From Fragilaria crotonensis (Eukaryota; Bacillariophyta; Fragilariophyceae; Fragilariales; Fragilariaceae), in contig JAKSYS010000469.1 of NCBI GenBank assembly GCA_022925895.1, positions 1 to 50,420 on the forward strand: a DNA stretch of 50,420 nt, in the 5' to 3' direction. The stretch's first letter is position 1; each line of letters starts with the position of its first letter. Made by a program: the position numbers and the translations under genes. Below the pieces are notes generated by a model, which did not search any database, was not told where the DNA came from, and saw only the letters and a list, made by a program, of their open reading frames with translations. Below are positions 18,762 through 33,675 of this stretch, piece after piece.

Positions 18762-20762
18762 ATGACGACGGCTTCAAGTCGAGATTATGACGATGGTGGT
18801 GCATCTGGTTCCAAACCAACTTTCTCTGACGATTTATCCGATGTGACGCCAACCGATGATAGAAACGCACGTGGTAAAGACTGTCACCGTGTTGAGAAAA
18901 CCCTCCGTTTTCGTTTTGCACCCAATCATCGTACTGAAGATAACATTGCCCCCGGTCATGTTCACCTTCATTGGATTACCGCCGTACAGGAAACCTTCGG
19001 TGATCAGGTTCGAATCATCGATAATCACAATCGTGTTCTTCCAACGGTAAATCTTCTCAGATGGACAACTCTTCAGCATCAGCAACATTTTAACATTCAT
19101 CAACCAACACCAAGTGATTCAATCCATCAACACGACAACGTTCGATTTAATTCTACCGCGAAGGGTAAAGCCCAATTCATCCTCCATAGAATTCAAACAA
19201 GTATTCCCTTGAGAGAAATCAAAGCAATTCCCAAAATCAGGCAGTTATTGGTCGAAAACTCGTGTTATGTACATGAACATCGGTGGTCGGAACAAATTTG
19301 GAATACGACTCATCTCGGATTTATGGTGGGCCTCGATCCGCAGTATTACGACGTGGATCAAGCCACTATGAAAATCAACAACGATATTCATCAGAAGTTC
19401 CCTCGTACCAAGATCCCAGCGTTCCGACTTGTTTTTAGCACTCCACAAATTCGAAATGACCAGTTTTATGCAGTAACAAAGGCATATGCGATTGAGACGG
19501 AGAAGGCAAATAGTTTGAACATGATGCAGATTCTTAAGACCACGTATCAAGATACAGCAACATATGTCCCATTTCAGTTGAGGAGTAAACATCCAGAAGC
19601 GTACGCAAGAACTATACGACAACAATCGCGGATCTTAGCTTCTCATTATGTAATCATCATGCAGAATATTGGACCGGATGCTATGTTTTATTTGGAAGAC
19701 CATATCAAGGCTATCGACGGAGTTATCGATGTGATGCCATCCAAGACAGTCGAGGTTACGGGGAATTACCGAGTCCTTGTTCATAAAGTCAAGTTTCAAA
19801 ATATTCGTCGTGAATTGAGAAAGAATTTACCCTTGTGGTACAAAGAACATGTTTCCGCGGAGGTTCACCCTCGAGACGACCAATATTTAGGAGAACCAAG
19901 GGTAGCAATCCTGGAAGAAGACGGATATTCTAGTGGCGAAGACACTTACACGGCCAAAAGTATTGCAACGGCGTTCTCATACGAGGGATCAATTCCGGCA
20001 TTCCGCGACTCGCCTATTCATCCAGACCAGGCCACCCAGCAACGGAATCAACAAGGTCTCCCTTCGAGCGTTCAAGCTACAGAGATTGGAACATGGGCCG
20101 ATCGAGTCCGTGGCAATAACGGCATCACAAATACAAACCACCAAGTATCAACTTCGATTCAGTCCCAGAGCACATCTGATCTTATATCAGATCTTGCATC
20201 GAGTCGAGCTGAAGTGGAAGAATTACGTACGCAGATGTCAGAACTCACCGCAAGTTTTGAAACGCAACGGGCAGAACTTGTGACGTTCTTCAAAGAAGAA
20301 ATGGCACGAAGTTTATCCGAACAGCTCCAGGCCATAACACAACAACAACAGCAACAACTCCACCTACAATCATCTCCAGAAACAACGACAATTGATCAGG
20401 TTATCACCCTCATCCAAAACCAAGATCGGAAGTTTCAAGCACTTACGGATATGGTGGCCTCCATGATGACGATGGCACACACGACAAATGACAAGCGTCC
20501 GCCTGACGAGATGAATACGTCATATGAAAGCAGCAACGACACACAAGGTACGCAGGAATTCCCCGGAAGGAACATGGATAGGAAACAACCACCCAGTAAA
20601 CAATTAATCATTCAAAAGGACATCGACCGCGCACAGCAGTCTCCATCTCATATAGACCATGCAGAAATGGATCTATCAGATGACAGCCTAACTCCAGGGG
20701 GCGCACAGGACTCTTCCATCGCCAGTGGCGGGAAGGTCAACCAAGATCGTTATCATGATTAG
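18762..20762 (+). CDS. LINE ORF1 protein
   Basis: 666 intact codons. Residues 1-370 are an unassigned, possibly globular part with many His/Gln/Asn. Residues ~475-545 form a coiled coil (SRAEVEELRTQMSELTASF...) running into a Gln-rich stretch with a Q5 run. The tail is polar and acidic. I see no CCHC zinc knuckle. ORF1 proteins of LINEs bind their RNA and multimerise; that role is inferred from position and the coiled coil. The stop overlaps the ORF2 frame by 38 bases. Confidence 0.7.
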   Translation: MTTASSRDYDDGGASGSKPTFSDDLSDVTPTDDRNARGKDCHRVEKTLRFRFAPNHRTEDNIAPGHVHLHWITAVQETFGDQVRIIDNHNRVLPTVNLLRWTTLQHQQHFNIHQPTPSDSIHQHDNVRFNSTAKGKAQFILHRIQTSIPLREIKAIPKIRQLLVENSCYVHEHRWSEQIWNTTHLGFMVGLDPQYYDVDQATMKINNDIHQKFPRTKIPAFRLVFSTPQIRNDQFYAVTKAYAIETEKANSLNMMQILKTTYQDTATYVPFQLRSKHPEAYARTIRQQSRILASHYVIIMQNIGPDAMFYLEDHIKAIDGVIDVMPSKTVEVTGNYRVLVHKVKFQNIRRELRKNLPLWYKEHVSAEVHPRDDQYLGEPRVAILEEDGYSSGEDTYTAKSIATAFSYEGSIPAFRDSPIHPDQATQQRNQQGLPSSVQATEIGTWADRVRGNNGITNTNHQVSTSIQSQSTSDLISDLASSRAEVEELRTQMSELTASFETQRAELVTFFKEEMARSLSEQLQAITQQQQQQLHLQSSPETTTIDQVITLIQNQDRKFQALTDMVASMMTMAHTTNDKRPPDEMNTSYESSNDTQGTQEFPGRNMDRKQPPSKQLIIQKDIDRAQQSPSHIDHAEMDLSDDSLTPGGAQDSSIASGGKVNQDRYHD

Positions 20763-23700
20763 AGGAAGAGATTTGGCAGCACCGGGTTCTCAGATTGAGA
20801 ACCCATATCGGCGAGGGAGATCATCGCTAGGCAATCCAAATGAACAACAAACAGAAGACCCGAATTTACTACGATTACATACCGCTCAAGCTGAATGGAA
20901 TAACCTGTTTACAAGCCGTTCGGTTCGTAACGAACAAGGTGTGGGAGCGAATCGTTCTATCGTACTCACAGAACGAAACCGCCGCTCGAACTACTCCTGG
21001 GGAGATCAATTAGCAGACAAAGACGGTACGACAACCAGAGTTTATGCTCTGAACGTCAACGGGTTCACTCTCGATAGAAGAGGAGGTCAATTCGATGAGT
21101 TTTGTAAGGTGGCAAAAGAAACGCAGGCTGATATCGTATGTTGTCAAGAGCACAATTTGGATGTAACTCAAACTCAAGTTCGTAGCATCTTGTATGATAC
21201 CCTACGGCAGCATTGGTCAAGGACACGCATTACAATGGGGACGTCACCGATACCATTCGACAACATGTTCAAACCCGGGGGGACAATGATTACGGCAATC
21301 AACAGTATCACCGGACGAATCATCGGTACTACCAACGATAAATGGGGGAGGTGGGTGAGTCAGACATATCGTGGGCGAGACAATGTTCGGATTACAATTA
21401 TATCTGCATATCAGGTCGTTACCAACAATCCGAGGGGGAACCAGTACTGCCGCATCGCAGCAGAGGAGTTTACTATTACAGTCTAACGATGGATGCACTG
21501 AGCCGAGGAAAGCTTTCAAACGGGATTTGCGGCTCTTCATACAGGAATGTCTCACAGAAAGACACGAGATACTGTTAGTCGGTGACTTCAATGAATCACT
21601 TGGATCAGAAATAGATGGAATGAGCAAGATGGCTGCGGATCTGAATCTGATAGACCTGATGAAAGTTCGGCATACTCAGTCATCTCCGGCAACCTACTCG
21701 AGAGGTCGATCAAGGCTGGATTATGGACTCGCAACACAACACGTTGCATCTTCCATGACAAAGTGCGGATATGAATCATTCAACTCCAGGTTCCCAACAG
21801 ATCATCGAGCGTATTTCTTCGATTTTTCCACGGATCAATTGTTCGGAAGTGAAACACAGACTTTGGCAAACCCAGAATTACGAATGCTGAAGTCCAACAA
21901 TGTGGAGCAGGTGACCCATTACGTTAAAACATTGTACGATTTTATGGAAAGTCGTAATGTCTTTGATCGAGCGGAACGCCTTAATCTCCCAGGTGATCGA
22001 CACGAATTTGTAGAACGTTTAGATAAAGACGTGGTGAAAGCGAGTTTGGATGCGGAACAAAGGACGAAGCATTTTAAAGAACCTGCATGGTCAGTTGAAC
22101 TTGCTCAGGCGAGGCAAAAAGTCTCAATCTTAAAGAAATGCCTCAGTTCCCTTCGCACAGGTTTAGATCATCGCAGCATTTTATTGAATGATATTAACAA
22201 CGCAGGTCTTGATATCTCGGTACCATCTACGTTACAGGAATGTTCGTCACAGCTTCGGCACGCGCAGAAAGAAGTGAAGACCATCGTGTCTACAAGTTTT
22301 CAACGTCGAGACGAGGAACGCAATGAACGTATCCGTACTTTGGACGAATCTATGGCAAAGGCAGATAAAGCCCATGCAACACTGTTGCGCAGGATCCGGC
22401 GCGCGGAGTTGATCAAGAGAATGTTTGAAAAATTGAAGATACTTCGGGCGAGAGGACAACGCAATGGAGTTACCAGCATTGAAATCCCCGTGCATCCAGA
22501 CGACGATCCTAAAACGTGTCAGGACTGGCAGACAATCGATGTCCCCGACGAAATTGTCCAACATCTCCAGGCTCGAAATAGGAAACACTTCGGCCAGGCT
22601 CATGGAACCCCCTTCACGTGCGAACCGTTAAACAATGATTTAGGTTTCTGCGGTGAAGGTCCAGGTGCTGACGCCATCTTAAGTGGTCAATATCGATCAT
22701 TCCTTTGCTCCTCAAATTCAACTTCTTTTGCAACACCTCAAGATTACCGAGGAGATGGCTCAACTTCAAACATTTCCGACAATCTCCCAAGAGGAACTGG
22801 TGGGTAAATTGAAGGTGTGGCGAGAATCCACCACAACGTCCCCATCGGGGATGCATTTGGGACATTATAAATCCTTCTGGCTCGGCATAAGTATTCTAAC
22901 GCAGTTGATGAAGATGTTTCGGATTCGGAGACGGCATCAGACACATCGAGGTCCCCAGCGATTATGCGATGAAATGCGAATATGATCGAATGCAACAAGC
23001 GATCCTCCGGGTGCATTTGTTAATCATCAATTATGCTCTGGAGCGCGGTTATTCACTCAGTCGATGGCGAACAGTTGCAAATACTATCCTCTTTAAGGAG
23101 CCTGGAAATGTGAAAATCCACAGAACACGAGTGATACACATATACGAGGCAGATTATAATCTGGTTCTTGGTTTAAAATGGAGGATCGCTCTATACCAAG
23201 CGGAAGCACTCAAACAACTCAATGATGGGCAATATGGATCTAGACCGAGAAGGAATGCAATCGACCCTGTGATGATTGAAGAATTGCAATTCGAAATCTC
23301 ACGAGCAACAAGAAAAAGTTTGATTCAAACTAACTATGATGCAGCATCGTGTTACGATAGGATCATTCCGAGTATGGCAATGATCGCGAGTCGAAAATTT
23401 GGAGTTCCTAAAACTGCCACACGCTTAAATGCCAAAACCTTACAAGAAGCGAGATATCATATTCGAACAGAACTGGGTTTATCTCCTACAAGCTATCAGC
23501 ATGAAGACAGTATGCCTATCTACGGAACAGGTCAAGGTAGTGGGAATTCTCCAATGATCTGGTGTTTCATATCTAGTGTACTCTTCGATTGTTATGAAAA
23601 ATCCGCATACCAAGCCGTCTATTGTAATCCCGACAGAACTCATCCGATCGACATCAACATGATCGGATTTGTGGACGATAGCAACGGTCAGGTTAATTCA

Positions 23701-26700
23701 TTTTTACAAGACGAGTCCCCGGAGGGATTATTGGACTTGATTCGAAAGGCCGAACACAACGCAGTTACATGGTCCAACCTGTTGAGTGCAACTGGTGGGT
23801 CCCTCGAATTGTCAAAGTGTTCGTATCACGTCGTACATTGGAAATTTTCGGCGCAAGGGGCACCAGTCTTGAGTAGTGTGAAATCCCACGTGCCTCCGTT
23901 AGTAGTTCCCGATCCGTTTACAAGCGACAGGTCTACTCTTGAGTATTTACCACCTTCGGTTGCACACAAAACACTCGGACATTATAAAGAACCAACAGGG
24001 ACGCAGCGTACTCAATTTAAACAACTGAAGGCCAAAAGCGACCAGGTTACAGAATTCTTATGGACTACGCATCTGACGCGACAGGAGGCGTGGACGTATT
24101 ACCATTCATGCTATTTGCCCAGTATTACATATCCGTTGACAAGTTCGTTCCTATCCGAGGCTCAATTAAATAAGATCCAGCAAAAGGCAATGACAATAAT
24201 TTATGCAAAATGTGGGTTTAATCGACATACCAAAAGGGAAGTTTTATTTGGTCCATATCAATATGGAGGCGCAGAGTTTCGTCGCTTGTTTGTCCATCAA
24301 GGTATCGCGCAAACGAAATACTTTCTTCGTCATTGGAGAACGCAATCAACCGTTGGGAAATTATTTCGATGCTCCTTGTCATGGTTTCACTTGACGACTG
24401 GTATGTCCTTTTCAATTTTGGAGCGAGTCCACGTTCCACTTCCGCACCTCGAGTCTAGATGGCTTGCGTCTCTTCGAGGATTTCTGGCTTTGATAAAGGC
24501 GTCTATTCAAGTTGACGATCCGGGAATACAACCTCTACAACGCGACGGGGATGTTCATCTTATGGATATGATTCTCGACGCAAATGTTTTCTCTGATACA
24601 GAAATTCGAAGGCTTAATTATTGTCGGTTGTATCTCCAGGTGGTCACCCTCTCAGATATTACAAAACCGAACGGAGAAGAACTTGATGCAAGCATTCTCC
24701 ACGGCGCACCGTCATTGATGAGCTCTAAAACTTCGTTACTGCCAGTCAATCAAGATAAACCGTCTGCTAGGGAGTGGACATTGTGGAAACGAGCAAATCG
24801 CTTGTGGAGCGATCATACAGGGCGCCTAATGAATCCATTGACGACCTGGTTGTGCACGGTCCAAGATCAGCGACAGCATCATTTTGCATATCTTCATCAA
24901 AGCATATTATACATCCGAAGCCATGATACCACTTACACAAAATATCGTGCCACAAGGCAGGCGGCGTATAGAGCGTCGTCACACCGCTCATATACGATTC
25001 ACCAAATCCCTCCTCAGGCAAAGCCGGTTGAGGTTGCTCTAATGGACAACGGTTTTTGCACGTGTACGGTACTTATCATCAAGTCCGGTTACCACCTGTA
25101 TTTCCTCAATCAACAATTGCAACATTCGATCAATATGTCCATACACTTTCGCCATGGGAGATAGAGTTGCTACAATACGTTCCTGCAAATTGATCCGAGG
25201 GCTATCTGCGTAGCTCTGGAATCCACGTTCCGAGCCGTCAGCGATGGATCAGTGCGTGCTCATAAACAAGGAGCGTTTGGTTGGGTGTTGAGTTCTAGTT
25301 CAGGGGAAAGAATGGCGTACGGGATGGGACCGGCGAGCGGACGACAACCAACGTCTTATCGAGCAGAAGCGTATGGTATGCTTTCTCTCATGAGGTTCTT
25401 ACTTCGAATTCGTGAATACTCGTCAATGCATGACGAGTGGTCGGGTACAATTGGAACCGATAGTAAGAGTGTCCTTGATACGTTGATGAATGGTGATCAC
25501 GACTTGCAGGAGGAAGAGGTTCCAGTCGATTTAGATGGCGACAATGTAGTACTAGATGCGTTACGGCCTGATTGGGATGTTTTGATTGAAATTCAAGAAG
25601 CAATGCACCGTCTTCCCAATGTGCGCCTCACTTACGTTCGCGGTCATCAAGATCGAAAGAAACGGTATGAGTCGTTAACACTGATGGGCCAACTAAACGT
25701 CAACGCCGATCATGAAGCAGGTATCTTTCAAGATGTCCATGGGTTAGAGCGACCACTTGTGCTGATGTCACCGATGACCAGAGCGCATCTTCATCTTCCG
25801 GACGGAACGGTTACCGGCAATTATGACCGATGTTTACAACATGAGGCCACCGCTAAGCCTCTTCTGGAATATATTCAGACCAAGAATCAATGGACACCAT
25901 CTATCATGAATAGTGTTGACTGGACGGCTCATGCTAACGCGTTAAAGAAGCACTCCACACGGAAAACCCATATGGTGAAGCTTCTGCACGAACTCTTGCC
26001 AACGACGGGGCAAGCGAATAGATTTGATGATGGGAAACGACAATGTCCTTTATGTCCGACGACGCGGGAAGACAGGGATCACATTCTTTGCTGCAACCAC
26101 CCAACGCGAAGGGAGTGGAGAGAAAAATTCATGCGCGACCTCACAGATCATTGTATGATTAATGACACCGACCCAAACCTTCAAATAATATTGTGCGACG
26201 GTCTTCAAGCTTGGTTCAACAGGCCTCAGGGATTTACATTACAACCGCATGAGTACGATTCGCGATTTCACCGACTTATTACTCAACAAAATCGCATTGG
26301 TTGGCGTCAAATTTTTCACGGACGGTTCAGTGTGGAATGGGTCCGCCACCAAGACTCTTATTATAGCCAATCTCAGGAACGATGCGAGAGCTCGCATAGA
26401 ACCTCATTTACCGGCGAGAGCTGGCTTATCAATTTGATCCGTTTTGTTTGGGATAAATGGTATACGCTTTGGAAACAACGCAATCAGGAACTACATGGAC
26501 GCGATGTCGCAACTCGAATGGAAGCGGAAAGTAAGGAAGTCAGGCGGCAACTAAATGACATATACATGCGGCGACAACAATTGGAACCTTGCGTACAAGA
26601 CTTACTGTTTGAGGAAGTCGAACAACATTACGAAGTATCTACAGCGGTCACCAAAAACTGGTTACGAATCAATTCAGGGTTGTTTCGGGATAGCATGAGA

Positions 26701-26766
26701 CGAGTCAAAACTAAAGCCATTCAGGGTGTCCGATCGATCAGAACCTATTTTGCACCTATACGGTAA
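20725..26766 (+). CDS. LINE ORF2: AP-type endonuclease, reverse transcriptase, RNase H (frame-broken)
   Basis: Frames 20725-21486, 21371-22807, 22683-22985, 22969-25164 and 25252-26766 form one polyprotein. The endonuclease shows CCQEHNLD, GDFNE, SRLDY and DHRAYFFDF. The RT shows SPSGMHLGHYK, YDAASCYDRI (motif A), GTGQGSGNSP (motif B) and FVDD (motif C, about 23668). RNase H has D in SDGSVR (about 25243), E in YRAEAYG, D in GTDSKSV and VRGHQD. A Cys/His cluster CPLC...H...C (about 26044-26100) and a conserved C-terminus follow. At least five 1-2-base indels break it; the first is in a G5 run (21434-21438). Few nonsense changes are seen, so sequence error or recent inactivation are both possible. 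Confidence 0.8.
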
Positions 26767-26825
26767 TTTACGGTACCGTGCGACAGTATGGACGGTGGCT
26801 GCTATCTTATCCGAGTTAGTGCCCA

Positions 26826-26876
26826 TCCGTGTGGGTCGAGTATTCCTTATCATGGATGCTGCGGCAACACGTTAAA
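26826..26876 (+). other. LINE 3' end hairpin
   Basis: The block CCGTGTGGGTCGAGT, the stem GTATTC (26840-26845) / GGATGC (26854-26859, pairing with two G-U wobbles), then GCGGCA and ACGTTAA are shared with the end of the second LINE at 46312-46360, with compensatory change in the stem. A likely recognition site for the element's own reverse transcriptase. Confidence 0.65.
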
Positions 26877-26907
26877 CATTGAAATTAAGTTTTTTTTTTT
26901 TTTTTTT

Positions 26908-28001
26908 GTTTGATCATTCACAGGGACATTCAAAGAAATTGACGGGCGGTCTAGATGCTTACAGTATGAATAGAAGCTATGGAGGAGCACAACCAATAAT
27001 GCGTGAGTCAAAAATAAAGGAACACGATGGGTACCTCGGGATGTATGCTGCACGAACCTTAAACGTTGGCGACACACAATCTTTTGTGTTTACCTCGGAG
27101 GATGATGGTCCATTCTGGATGTCACCACAAGAACGGGAACTTAACCGTGACGACCGCATACTCCCATCGCCGGCAGGCATTCCGCGAATGCGAAACAAAA
27201 CCATCGCTGAACTCAAATCGGAGCTCGTTCCACTCAATATCTTGAGCAATCGCCGCCAATATCGCCTGACCGAATTACAACAGATTGCAAGGGATAACAA
27301 TTTGGATCCAAAAGTGGAAAGGACAAGGGAGAAAAAAGGTTGGTTAGGCCAGCCGAAAGGTCTCATGCAAGTCCTTTGGGAGCAAGGATGGATAGATGAA
27401 GGCAATATTGACAAGTACACAATGGATATTGCGAAAGACAAGAATGATGGTGAAGATATGGAGGATGCCGAAAATTGGAGCTTAAAATATCTGATGGCAT
27501 CGTGTCTTGACTTTGCTGAAGAGATGACAGCGTTGCAACATGTGGGACATGCACTTGGAGTTTCGGTCCTCATCACTCCAAAGTTCCACGCCGAAATGGC
27601 CGGCGAGGGAATTGAATACAGTTGGGGGGGGTGTCGAAGAGTGTCTACCGCAAAATGCCACTGGATTCTAAAAGGGAAAGACATCTTTCAAGGCGTTAGT
27701 GAAAGAATGTACAAGCAGAGATGTCCTCAAAACAGTGACAGTGCGAAAGCTTTCACGACGGGCACGATCATACATATGTGCATACTTTGTCCTTCATCAA
27801 CAAATCCTGAACAGTTGCGAGGACAGTATTCCTACAGCACTCACCTTGCCTCGGATCAAACGCGTCAGGAAGGAATTCAAAACCCACCGAGCTGTAGTTG
27901 ACTTTGATGCTGGCTTTGTGCAAAGCTTTGTCTCGCCTGCAATAGAGGATGTTGTTGTTCTGATGGCAGCAAAGAATGAAACGCCAGCAGCAGGAGTATA
28001 A
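26908..28001 (+). pseudogene. C-terminal remnant of a DDE (probably Tc1/mariner-related) transposase
   Basis: The frame after the LINE T-run reads SYGGAQPIMRESKIK, a helical DNA-binding-like part (RMRNKTIAELKSELVPL, LTELQQIARDNNL), GWLGQPKGLMQVLWEQGWID, then HALGVSVLITPKFHAEMAGEGIEYSWG. The last resembles the PKyHpE...E..W block around the final catalytic acid of Tc1/mariner-like transposases. A one-base shift near 27695 moves the frame to KLSRRARSYICAYFVL...RVRKEFKTHRAVVDFD, the usual tail. The N-terminal catalytic region is missing at the LINE junction. Family assignment is from recall and moderate. Confidence 0.55.
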
Positions 28002-28247
28002 CGTCTGAGACGCTATCGGTACTTTCGGAAATGCAAGACCGATAAAGACGAATCTGTTCAACGTGCAGCTCACCTTCAATTATTCTCGTTGCTTCTTCAT
28101 CGTTTCGGCCTCGTAGTGCAAATAGATGCGAATGAAACAGATTGTCGAAGATATAGATTTATGGATCATACCAAATTCTTGTTCTATTTTGAGGAGACTG
28201 CGGATTGGAGGCAGTTTCTCAGCTCAACTAAAATTTTAGAATACTGA
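28002..28247 (+). other. Open frame of unknown origin after the transposase stop
   Basis: In the same frame as the transposase tail, after its TAA, 81 codons stay open (RRYRYFRKCKTDKDESVQ... to FLSSTKILEY, stop 28245-28247) with no start codon near its beginning. It may be transposase tail or a separate fragment. Not recognised. Confidence 0.3.
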
Positions 28248-28311
28248 GTCTACGTGCTCCTACCATATATTGCCTCATGGTGAAACAAGCCATACAATCA
28301 TGGCGTATGAT

Positions 28312-28677
28312 CGGGGTGCTAAATTTAGGCGCGCGCCTACCGTTACGAGTTACGAGCATAATCGCCTAAATTAGACTTCGGCAAAGCGCCTAAATTAAAC
28401 GAACATACAGGTATATATGCTCAATATATTTATATATACAGTAGACACTAATACTGTAACCAGTAGCCGGTACCAGTAGCACAATAAGGAACTACTGTGG
28501 TCTTGCTTGTATCATAGTGTCTAGTTTGTACTCCGAGTAGTACTGGCATAGTGGCACTGTACCGTACCCCTAACCCCAGCGCCGAAATTAGACTTCGACA
28601 AAGCGCCTAAATCCTAAATAAACTTTTTTAGGCGCTGGTAGGCGCTCCGGCCAGATCGCCTAAATTTACCACCCCTG
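28312..28677. mobile_element. hAT-type MITE, copy A (366 bp)
   Basis: The ends are CGGGGTGCTAAATTTAGGCG and CGCCTAAATTTACCACCCCTG, inverted with few mismatches. The internal word GACTTCGACAAAGCGCCTAAA occurs near both ends, and a TA-rich centre lies between. An imperfect 8-bp flank pair, CGTATGAT / CGTGTGAA, fits a hAT target duplication. Copy B lies at 35383. Confidence 0.75.
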
Positions 28678-29598
28678 CGTGTGAAACATCAATTCACAAA
28701 TGATACACTACTACGCCTGTACGACGTACGACGTAGTGCTGGTAAATGCAACGACTCAATCACGACACATCAAAAACCAAAACAGATCAGAAAAGAGTAC
28801 AAGTAGGCTACTGCGAGCTGCGAGGACTACTACGAGTAGCAGACCTACTACAACGTTGCTAGCTTCTCTAGAGGTAGCTAGTAGTAGCGCTAGTCTATTT
28901 ACCTGGCGTATGACCTGATGCTCAGCGCTCGGAGCACTCGAGCCTCTCAGTATCTCCGTGTCCCCATTTCCGATGTGATGAATGAAATATCATAATTGTA
29001 CATAGATTGACTTGGACGAGTTCATATCTGATGGTGTGCATCCTACCTGTTTTACTATACCCTCCTACCCTGATTCCATGATACGTGCCGAAAATGAATG
29101 CACCAAGTGTTGCATGGCTCATGGCTCCCACCTGCAAATCCGAAGCGTTTTACGTTCTCCCCACTCCCCATCACTGGACACTCTTGCAACCCGTACACAT
29201 CCCACATCTTGCCACCGGCGAAATGTACAACGTACGGCGTAGAAATACTCCCTTTTGCATCGCGACCTATTTATTAAGAAGCGCCTCGTCTTTTTCTCAT
29301 TGAATGTTTTCTCCAGGGAACGAAAGAACGACCCAGGTGTGCCATCGCCATCCCTATGCAGAATTGGCCATTTCGGTACTCTTTCTGACCCAGGCGTTGT
29401 GGTTTGGATGGAATGCACCAAGAATGCATGTTTCGACTCACGGCTCACGAAGGGTCGTGAATCCAATTTGTTCCTCGAACATGTGACACGCTATCCAGGG
29501 TTTCTAATTCTTATAAGTGTGATGCTGTCGTTAGTAACTCCAGTATTCTTATTCTGTGAAACACTCGTAAATCAGGTCATGATGCTAGATCAAGTACC
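28678..29598. other. Intergenic, 3' side of SQD1
   Basis: No gene that I can support. The longer plus-strand frame at 29255-29827 runs antisense into the SQD1 coding end and is a shadow. Confidence 0.5.
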
Positions 29599-32008
<2,410 letters not shown>

Positions 32009-33367
32009 TTGATCTCAAAAGACGTTGTCCATTCATGCGGAATGTGGACTGCTACATCCAGGCTGCATGTATGGGGTACACATTCATCATCGAGACCTTC
32101 ACTGATATTCCTGTTGCTTTCATCAATTACGCACGCTTTCGTTGTGTCGCCTCCAACCCTCATACACAGAATACATCTTAGATTACGATCCGTGGATCGT
32201 AAATCCTCTCCCTTTTCTGGTCCTGGTCCAGTATTCGCCAACAAGCAGCCCATTTACATATCTATCGGACCTCAATGTTCTGGAAAGACCACCCTTCTAT
32301 CTCAACTTCAACAGCGGATCTCGAAAGATCCAACACAAAAGATTCATGATGTGACGTTAGACGAACAGCCCGGCGTATACATTCCGGTGGATATCGAATT
32401 CTTTCTCCTCCCGATATCTACGACGCGCCTTCAAATTTCTTACCTGAACCGTCGCATCTTGGGCAAAACAATTCGATCGCGACTGCAAGAACAAGTGGAA
32501 TTGACTGCCGTATTGCAGCGGCTGGCGGGAAAAGTAACCCAGACGCAATTCGAATCAACAATCACCCAACTCTATCGCAATCACACCCAAGAAGCCTTAA
32601 CACGAAGGAATCCCACCCTTACCATCAGCGATAGCATATGGAAAAACGACTATCACTCTCACGCAGCAACCGACTTGCTGCAAGTTGTCGAAGAATTCCA
32701 GGACCAACTCGCCGCATCGCAGCTTTTGTTGCCTCCACAGATTCAGCTCTTTATCGTCGAAGCACTCTTTAGACCAGATTTCCACACTTCAAATAAAACT
32801 GCTGTCGAGGCAGCCTCCGAGCAGCTTTTGTTTTTGGCAAAAACAATTCCAGATGCCCTCGCCTGGGGCAACACCAATACCCGACCTCGCGAGTATGCCA
32901 CCGCATTGGCGGCCGCCATGGCCAGCGGACGACCCGTTTATTTTTTGGCTTACGGGGATTCGACACGTCGATCCAAGAACAACAGAAATCATAATCATAT
33001 TGGAGTCGCCAAAGGCGTCTTTGCGTTGCCCAAATTGGAAAAGATCGACTTGTTGCGACGCAACATCCAGCGCCTGTTGGAAACTGGAAAGTACGTCCCC
33101 GCCAAGGGAATATGGGAATCTGCAGATCGAGTCGAACGATTGACGGAGACAGTTCTCCGAGATTTAGACAAGGAAGTAATGTTGCGACTGCAACAACAAA
33201 ATCAGGACGACGATGATGACACTGGGGAATCGTTGACTCTGCCACAGTTGATGCATTCCAAATTTGATTTTGATCGGAGATTAGTACAACTGGCAAATTA
33301 TGAATTGTTGAAGGATCGGACGGTGCGATATGTGGCGCCTCCAGGAAAACGATTGTCTACAAACTAG
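32009..33367 (+). CDS. P-loop NTPase/kinase-like protein, probably plastid-targeted
   Basis: 452 codons, no intron seen. The hydrophobic stretch LIFLLLSSITHA followed by F44-VVSPP looks like a diatom signal peptide with ASAFAP-type cleavage before Phe, so the mature protein is predicted in the plastid. Residues 87-95, GPQCSGKTT, form a Walker A loop. The later WGNTNTRPREYATAL and GRPVYFLAYG segments look like the second half of an RNA- or polynucleotide-kinase-like P-loop domain; I cannot name the substrate. The C-terminus is acidic (QDDDDDTGE) then ends FDFDRRLVQLANYELL...RYVAPPGK. The first ATG gives a long leader; the ATG at codon 12 would place the hydrophobic segment more typically. It shares a divergent promoter region with SQD1 and converges on homoserine dehydrogenase. 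Confidence 0.65.
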   Translation: MISKDVVHSCGMWTATSRLHVWGTHSSSRPSLIFLLLSSITHAFVVSPPTLIHRIHLRLRSVDRKSSPFSGPGPVFANKQPIYISIGPQCSGKTTLLSQLQQRISKDPTQKIHDVTLDEQPGVYIPVDIEFFLLPISTTRLQISYLNRRILGKTIRSRLQEQVELTAVLQRLAGKVTQTQFESTITQLYRNHTQEALTRRNPTLTISDSIWKNDYHSHAATDLLQVVEEFQDQLAASQLLLPPQIQLFIVEALFRPDFHTSNKTAVEAASEQLLFLAKTIPDALAWGNTNTRPREYATALAAAMASGRPVYFLAYGDSTRRSKNNRNHNHIGVAKGVFALPKLEKIDLLRRNIQRLLETGKYVPAKGIWESADRVERLTETVLRDLDKEVMLRLQQQNQDDDDDTGESLTLPQLMHSKFDFDRRLVQLANYELLKDRTVRYVAPPGKRLSTN

Positions 33368-33675
33368 TTGGCATGCGGAGAGTATGCTATACACCAGCTA
33401 AAGATGAACATGCGTTAGCGCCTCGTCTTCTCAGCAGTCGCAGCAATACACGCAGGTAGACGAGTTTTCGTGATGCCATGTCTTTTTGTTGTTCATGCAC
33501 ATTTTCACGGTAATGACACGAACGACGGTGGGCAGATCAACATAAAGGAATGCGCATGGAAGTACGAAAAAAGTTAACTTGTTCGTATTATTTGTACGTA
33601 TCGTTACATAGAGTCATGGAAAGCAAGCTGCATACGCAATATACAAGCCTCAAGTACACATCAGCAGGTTCGCTT
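33368..33675. other. Shared 3' region of convergent genes
   Basis: 308 bp between the stops of the P-loop gene (+) and homoserine dehydrogenase (-). It must hold both polyadenylation regions; nothing else seen. Confidence 0.5.

Larger units (their letters stand above)
18691..26907 (+). mobile_element. Near full-length LINE (EN-RT-RNase H) retrotransposon
   Basis: The element contains ORF1, ORF2, a 3' untranslated region with a conserved hairpin and a terminal run of 18 T (26890-26907). The right edge is sharp at the T run. The left edge is set only by where helicase-related sequence ends, and I found no target duplication between 18640-18762 and the right flank. The EN + RT + RNase H order places it in the I/R1-like group of LINEs. 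Confidence 0.8.
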
